A stretch of 7,790 nucleotides of DNA from Pseudomonadota bacterium (lineage in GTDB: Bacteria; Pseudomonadota; Gammaproteobacteria; Burkholderiales; Gallionellaceae), in the NCBI GenBank assembly GCA_021783855.1, contig JAJXTL010000138.1, positions 1 through 7,790 on the forward strand, given 5' to 3'. A program made the translations under genes and the position numbers. Shown piece after piece: positions 5,787 to 7,790 of the stretch; position 1 is the first letter of the stretch; each line of letters begins with the position of its first letter. The notes under the pieces are model-generated. The model was given only the letters and a program-made list of their open reading frames with translations, was not told the DNA's origin and ran no database searches.

Positions 5787-6182
5787 TTACCACTCTTGCG
5801 GCAATCGATATTTCTCCGGAAGCAAATCGATGATTTCCCTTTGCACTGAAATATTGTGCTCTTCATACATGGGTTCGCCGCATAACAGCTTCACCTCATC
5901 CGTATTCTCCAAGACTTTTTCGCCCTGCCACACCCATTTAACCGGCAGGCAAACTCCCAAATCGCTCTTTGTCGGATAATCTGACTGCACAACGCCGATT
6001 GCTTTGATATGCAGACTGAATTGCTGTGTACAGTGTTTGATGAAAACGATGTCTTCATTTCTGATAGGCGAGACGATCCCATGCACGTGTAATTTTCCAT
6101 CAGGCGAATAAGGGAAACACACAACGCTCTTATCGATTAAATCTTGCGCCTTGAGTTCGTCAATTCCGAAAAAAGCAGTCAT
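5787..6182 (-). CDS. Conserved-looking 131-aa soluble protein of unknown function
   Basis: The protein begins MTAFFGIDELKAQDLIDKSV and has no signal peptide or membrane segment. Its middle alternates hydrophobic and polar residues as beta strands do: KLHVHGIVSPIRNEDIVFIK, then FSLHIKAIGVV, then CLPVKWVWQGEKVL. It ends with a helical, acidic part (QREIIDLLPEKYRLPQEW). The series of strands with IKAIGVV and VKWVWQG recalls small PUA/EVE-like beta-barrel folds, but this is only an impression from the pattern. The start at 6182 is preferred over the in-frame ATG at 6221, because GGAGTGGAG lies just upstream. It lies 64 bp downstream of tal on the same strand and may share its transcript. Confidence 0.7.
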   Translation of the reverse strand: MTAFFGIDELKAQDLIDKSVVCFPYSPDGKLHVHGIVSPIRNEDIVFIKHCTQQFSLHIKAIGVVQSDYPTKSDLGVCLPVKWVWQGEKVLENTDEVKLLCGEPMYEEHNISVQREIIDLLPEKYRLPQEW

Positions 6183-6202
6183 TTTTTTCTCCACTCCTGT
6201 AT

Positions 6203-6235
6203 GCGCATCGTACTGATGCACAACTGGCCGAGTTG
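6203..6235 (-). other. Two adjacent small hairpins between tal and the 131-aa gene
   Basis: In the 64-bp gap are two short inverted repeats: GCGCATC/GATGCAC around a five-base loop (6203-6221, one wobble pair) and CAACT/AGTTG around a five-base loop (6221-6235). They share base 6221, so they would compete or stack. There is no T-run, so termination is unlikely. They might affect RNA processing or stability between the two cistrons, or be chance. Confidence 0.25.
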
Positions 6236-6246
6236 CGTTGCAAATG

Positions 6247-7365
6247 TCATGGCAAGCTTCCGTTCGGATTTGTCTGCTGGATCAGCGCTGCGCTTTTAGT
6301 GACAATGCAGGCCATCAGGTCAAGCCAGGATTTTGCGAAAGATTCAGCGCCCTCGCGCTGGAGTTCAGCGGCAAGCGTCTCATCATTGATGCCCTCGCGA
6401 ACAAATTCCGTAATTATCGCTTCCACCATTTCTGCATGCCTCTCGTCTGACGGCAATACATTATTAATTTTTCCGTGCTCGACAAAAGCGAGCAGTGTTT
6501 TCTCCGGAATGGTGTTAATCGTATCTGGCGCAGCGAGCGCTTCAACGTAGAGAGTTTCTGATGCTGAAGGATCCTTGGTACCGGTGCTGGCCCACAACAG
6601 GCGTTGCGGCTGAGCGCCGCTGGCGGCCAATTTCTGCCAACGCGGGGACGCCAACAAATCGCGATAAGCTTTGTAGGTGCGCATGGCGATGGCGATGCCA
6701 AGACGGTTGTTGCGAAACTCGCCTTGAACTTTATTTTTCACGGCAACATCCCAGCGACTGATGAAAAGGGAAGCCACGGAAGCGACCTTAGTATCCAGAC
6801 CAGCGGCAATGCGCCGCTCAATGCCACGCATATACGCCTCTGCCGCTGCGATGTAGTGCTCGCGGGAAAATAGCAATGTGACATTCACCGGCACACTGGC
6901 GAAAATCGCTTCCTCAATCGCCAGAATACCTGCGGGCGTGCCCGGAATCTTGATGAATAGATTAGGGCGATGCGCACGCGCATGCAGCTGCTCGGCAGCT
7001 TCTATCGTGCGTGCGGTATCGTCAACAAGCAAGGGCGATACCTCCAGCGACACCCAGCCATCGACCCCCTCAGTGGCATCGTGGACCGGACGAAGGAGAT
7101 CGGCCGCTTGTATCAAGTCTTCCAGCGCAAGTTCGAAAAACAACGCCTCGCCTGCCTTGCCATCCAGCGTTTTTTGGCGAATCGCATCATCGTAGAAACC
7201 ACCCTCGTGAATGGCGTGATCGAAGATGGTGGGATTGGAGGTGAGTCCGGTCACGGACAGCTCGCTGATATAACGGGCCAGTGTGCCACTTGTCAGCAGT
7301 TCGCGCGTGATGTTGTCCAGCCAGAGACTTTGACCCAGATCGTGCAATTGTTGGGTAACTTTCAT
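6247..7365 (-). CDS. tal: Transaldolase, long bacterial form
   Basis: Transaldolase moves a dihydroxyacetone unit between sugar phosphates (sedoheptulose 7-phosphate and glyceraldehyde 3-phosphate to erythrose 4-phosphate and fructose 6-phosphate) in the non-oxidative pentose phosphate pathway in the cytosol. The 372-residue product has the family motifs in order: VTGLTSNPTIFDHAI (residues 38-52), WVSLEVSP (104-111), and NLFIKIPGT, where Lys139 is the expected Schiff-base lysine. VASVASLFISRWD follows further on. The length fits the long form of about 370 residues, not the E. coli TalB form of about 317. The start at 7365 has AAGGAGC just upstream. The gene is complete and looks functional. 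It is the first gene of the minus-strand series in the window. Confidence 0.96.
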   Translation of the reverse strand: MKVTQQLHDLGQSLWLDNITRELLTSGTLARYISELSVTGLTSNPTIFDHAIHEGGFYDDAIRQKTLDGKAGEALFFELALEDLIQAADLLRPVHDATEGVDGWVSLEVSPLLVDDTARTIEAAEQLHARAHRPNLFIKIPGTPAGILAIEEAIFASVPVNVTLLFSREHYIAAAEAYMRGIERRIAAGLDTKVASVASLFISRWDVAVKNKVQGEFRNNRLGIAIAMRTYKAYRDLLASPRWQKLAASGAQPQRLLWASTGTKDPSASETLYVEALAAPDTINTIPEKTLLAFVEHGKINNVLPSDERHAEMVEAIITEFVREGINDETLAAELQREGAESFAKSWLDLMACIVTKSAALIQQTNPNGSLP

Positions 7366-7790
7366 TTTGCTCCTTCACCAGTATCGGGTTGTGTCAGCTC
7401 CCATCTGCCGCAATGCGCAATGAATGTTAACTTGTTTCGACCCCCAGCTTGCCGGATTTGCAGGATAAACAAGGCAATGCGCGTCAAGAACGGGGTAGAC
7501 TGCCCTCTAGCAACCTCAACTGCGCTTTCCCGGGTGAACAGCGCGCTCCGGCAAGCTGTCACTCAGAAGCCGCTCGCAGGGTGTCTGCCTCCGGCTGAAT
7601 GACTATATTTGAAAGCGCGTCTGAGCCGAGGCTCACAGATTTGCCAATAGCCCAGAGCCTCTTCCTCAATCCACAAGGTCAAACTGCCGCGACGACGCAG
7701 ACCACCTCATGGCCAATTCTGCAATTTGAACGACATCTTCAGTATGTGGTGACGCGGTCGTCATTGTGCTTATTGGGTATTGAGTGAGCC
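7366..7790. other. Non-coding or unrecognised stretch upstream of tal
   Basis: I find no convincing gene in these 425 bases. A 14-bp palindrome, TGAGCC-GA-GGCTCA (7622-7635), is the only clear symmetry. A 32-codon minus-strand frame (7666-7764) has protein-like composition but no ribosome binding site. The tal promoter presumably lies here, but no pair of -35 and -10 boxes with good spacing stood out. The upstream gene is not in the window. Confidence 0.5.

Noticed and set aside
6970..7602. Plus-strand open frame of 210 codons
   Set aside because: It lies mostly antisense to the unmistakable transaldolase gene and its translation shows no family features.
7666..7764. 32-codon minus-strand ORF upstream of tal
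   Set aside because: The composition is plausible, but there is no ribosome binding site and no recognisable motif, and the length is too short to support a gene.

Overview
The window looks like a piece of a Gram-negative proteobacterial chromosome. A betaproteobacterium, perhaps of the Nitrosomonadales, is my best guess. This rests on the wording of the transaldolase, the class II fumarase fragment and the CDxLAGNAKDxC-type repeat remnant, and it is inference rather than a database result. Two parts differ in character: an accessory, decaying left part (1 to about 3521) and an ordinary chromosomal right part (about 3522 to 7790) whose genes all lie on the minus strand.

Left part. Bases 1-35 match the anticodon loop and T-arm (3' half) of a tRNA-Asn(GTT) on the minus strand. 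The tRNA resemblance stops abruptly at the anticodon loop, as it does at attachment sites of integrated elements. AT-rich DNA with a perfect 13-bp hairpin follows. Next come a protein-like remnant (repeat copy 1, 208-322), one intact gene for an exported PQQ-type beta-propeller protein (414-1892), a remnant of a Cys-x10-Cys repeat protein (1997-2248), and a second, diverged copy of the first remnant (2262-2377). An IS630-family insertion sequence of 1112 bp (2410-3521) closes the region. It has 24-bp imperfect terminal inverted repeats and TA at both borders. Its transposase is broken by a 17-bp tandem duplication and also needs a -1 shift between its HTH and DDE parts.

Right part. The right end of the IS cuts fumC after codon 130. 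The rest of fumC is not on the other side of the IS, so the element marks a rearrangement junction (or an assembly join), not a simple insertion. Continuing along the minus strand from high to low coordinates, the order is: transaldolase (tal), an unrecognised 131-aa soluble protein, a possible small 57-aa ORF, a slipin/stomatin-type SPFH membrane protein, an HdeD/DUF308 membrane protein, and truncated fumC. The slipin and HdeD genes are 15 bp apart and probably cotranscribed. Tal belongs to the pentose phosphate pathway and fumarase to the TCA cycle. The slipin/HdeD pair suggests membrane-stress upkeep.

I saw no clear new defence or regulatory system. The most noteworthy points are the tRNA fragment, the duplicated protein-like remnants around the propeller gene, the slippage-inactivated transposase, the fumC/IS junction, and the unannotated small ORF between the slipin gene and the 131-aa gene.
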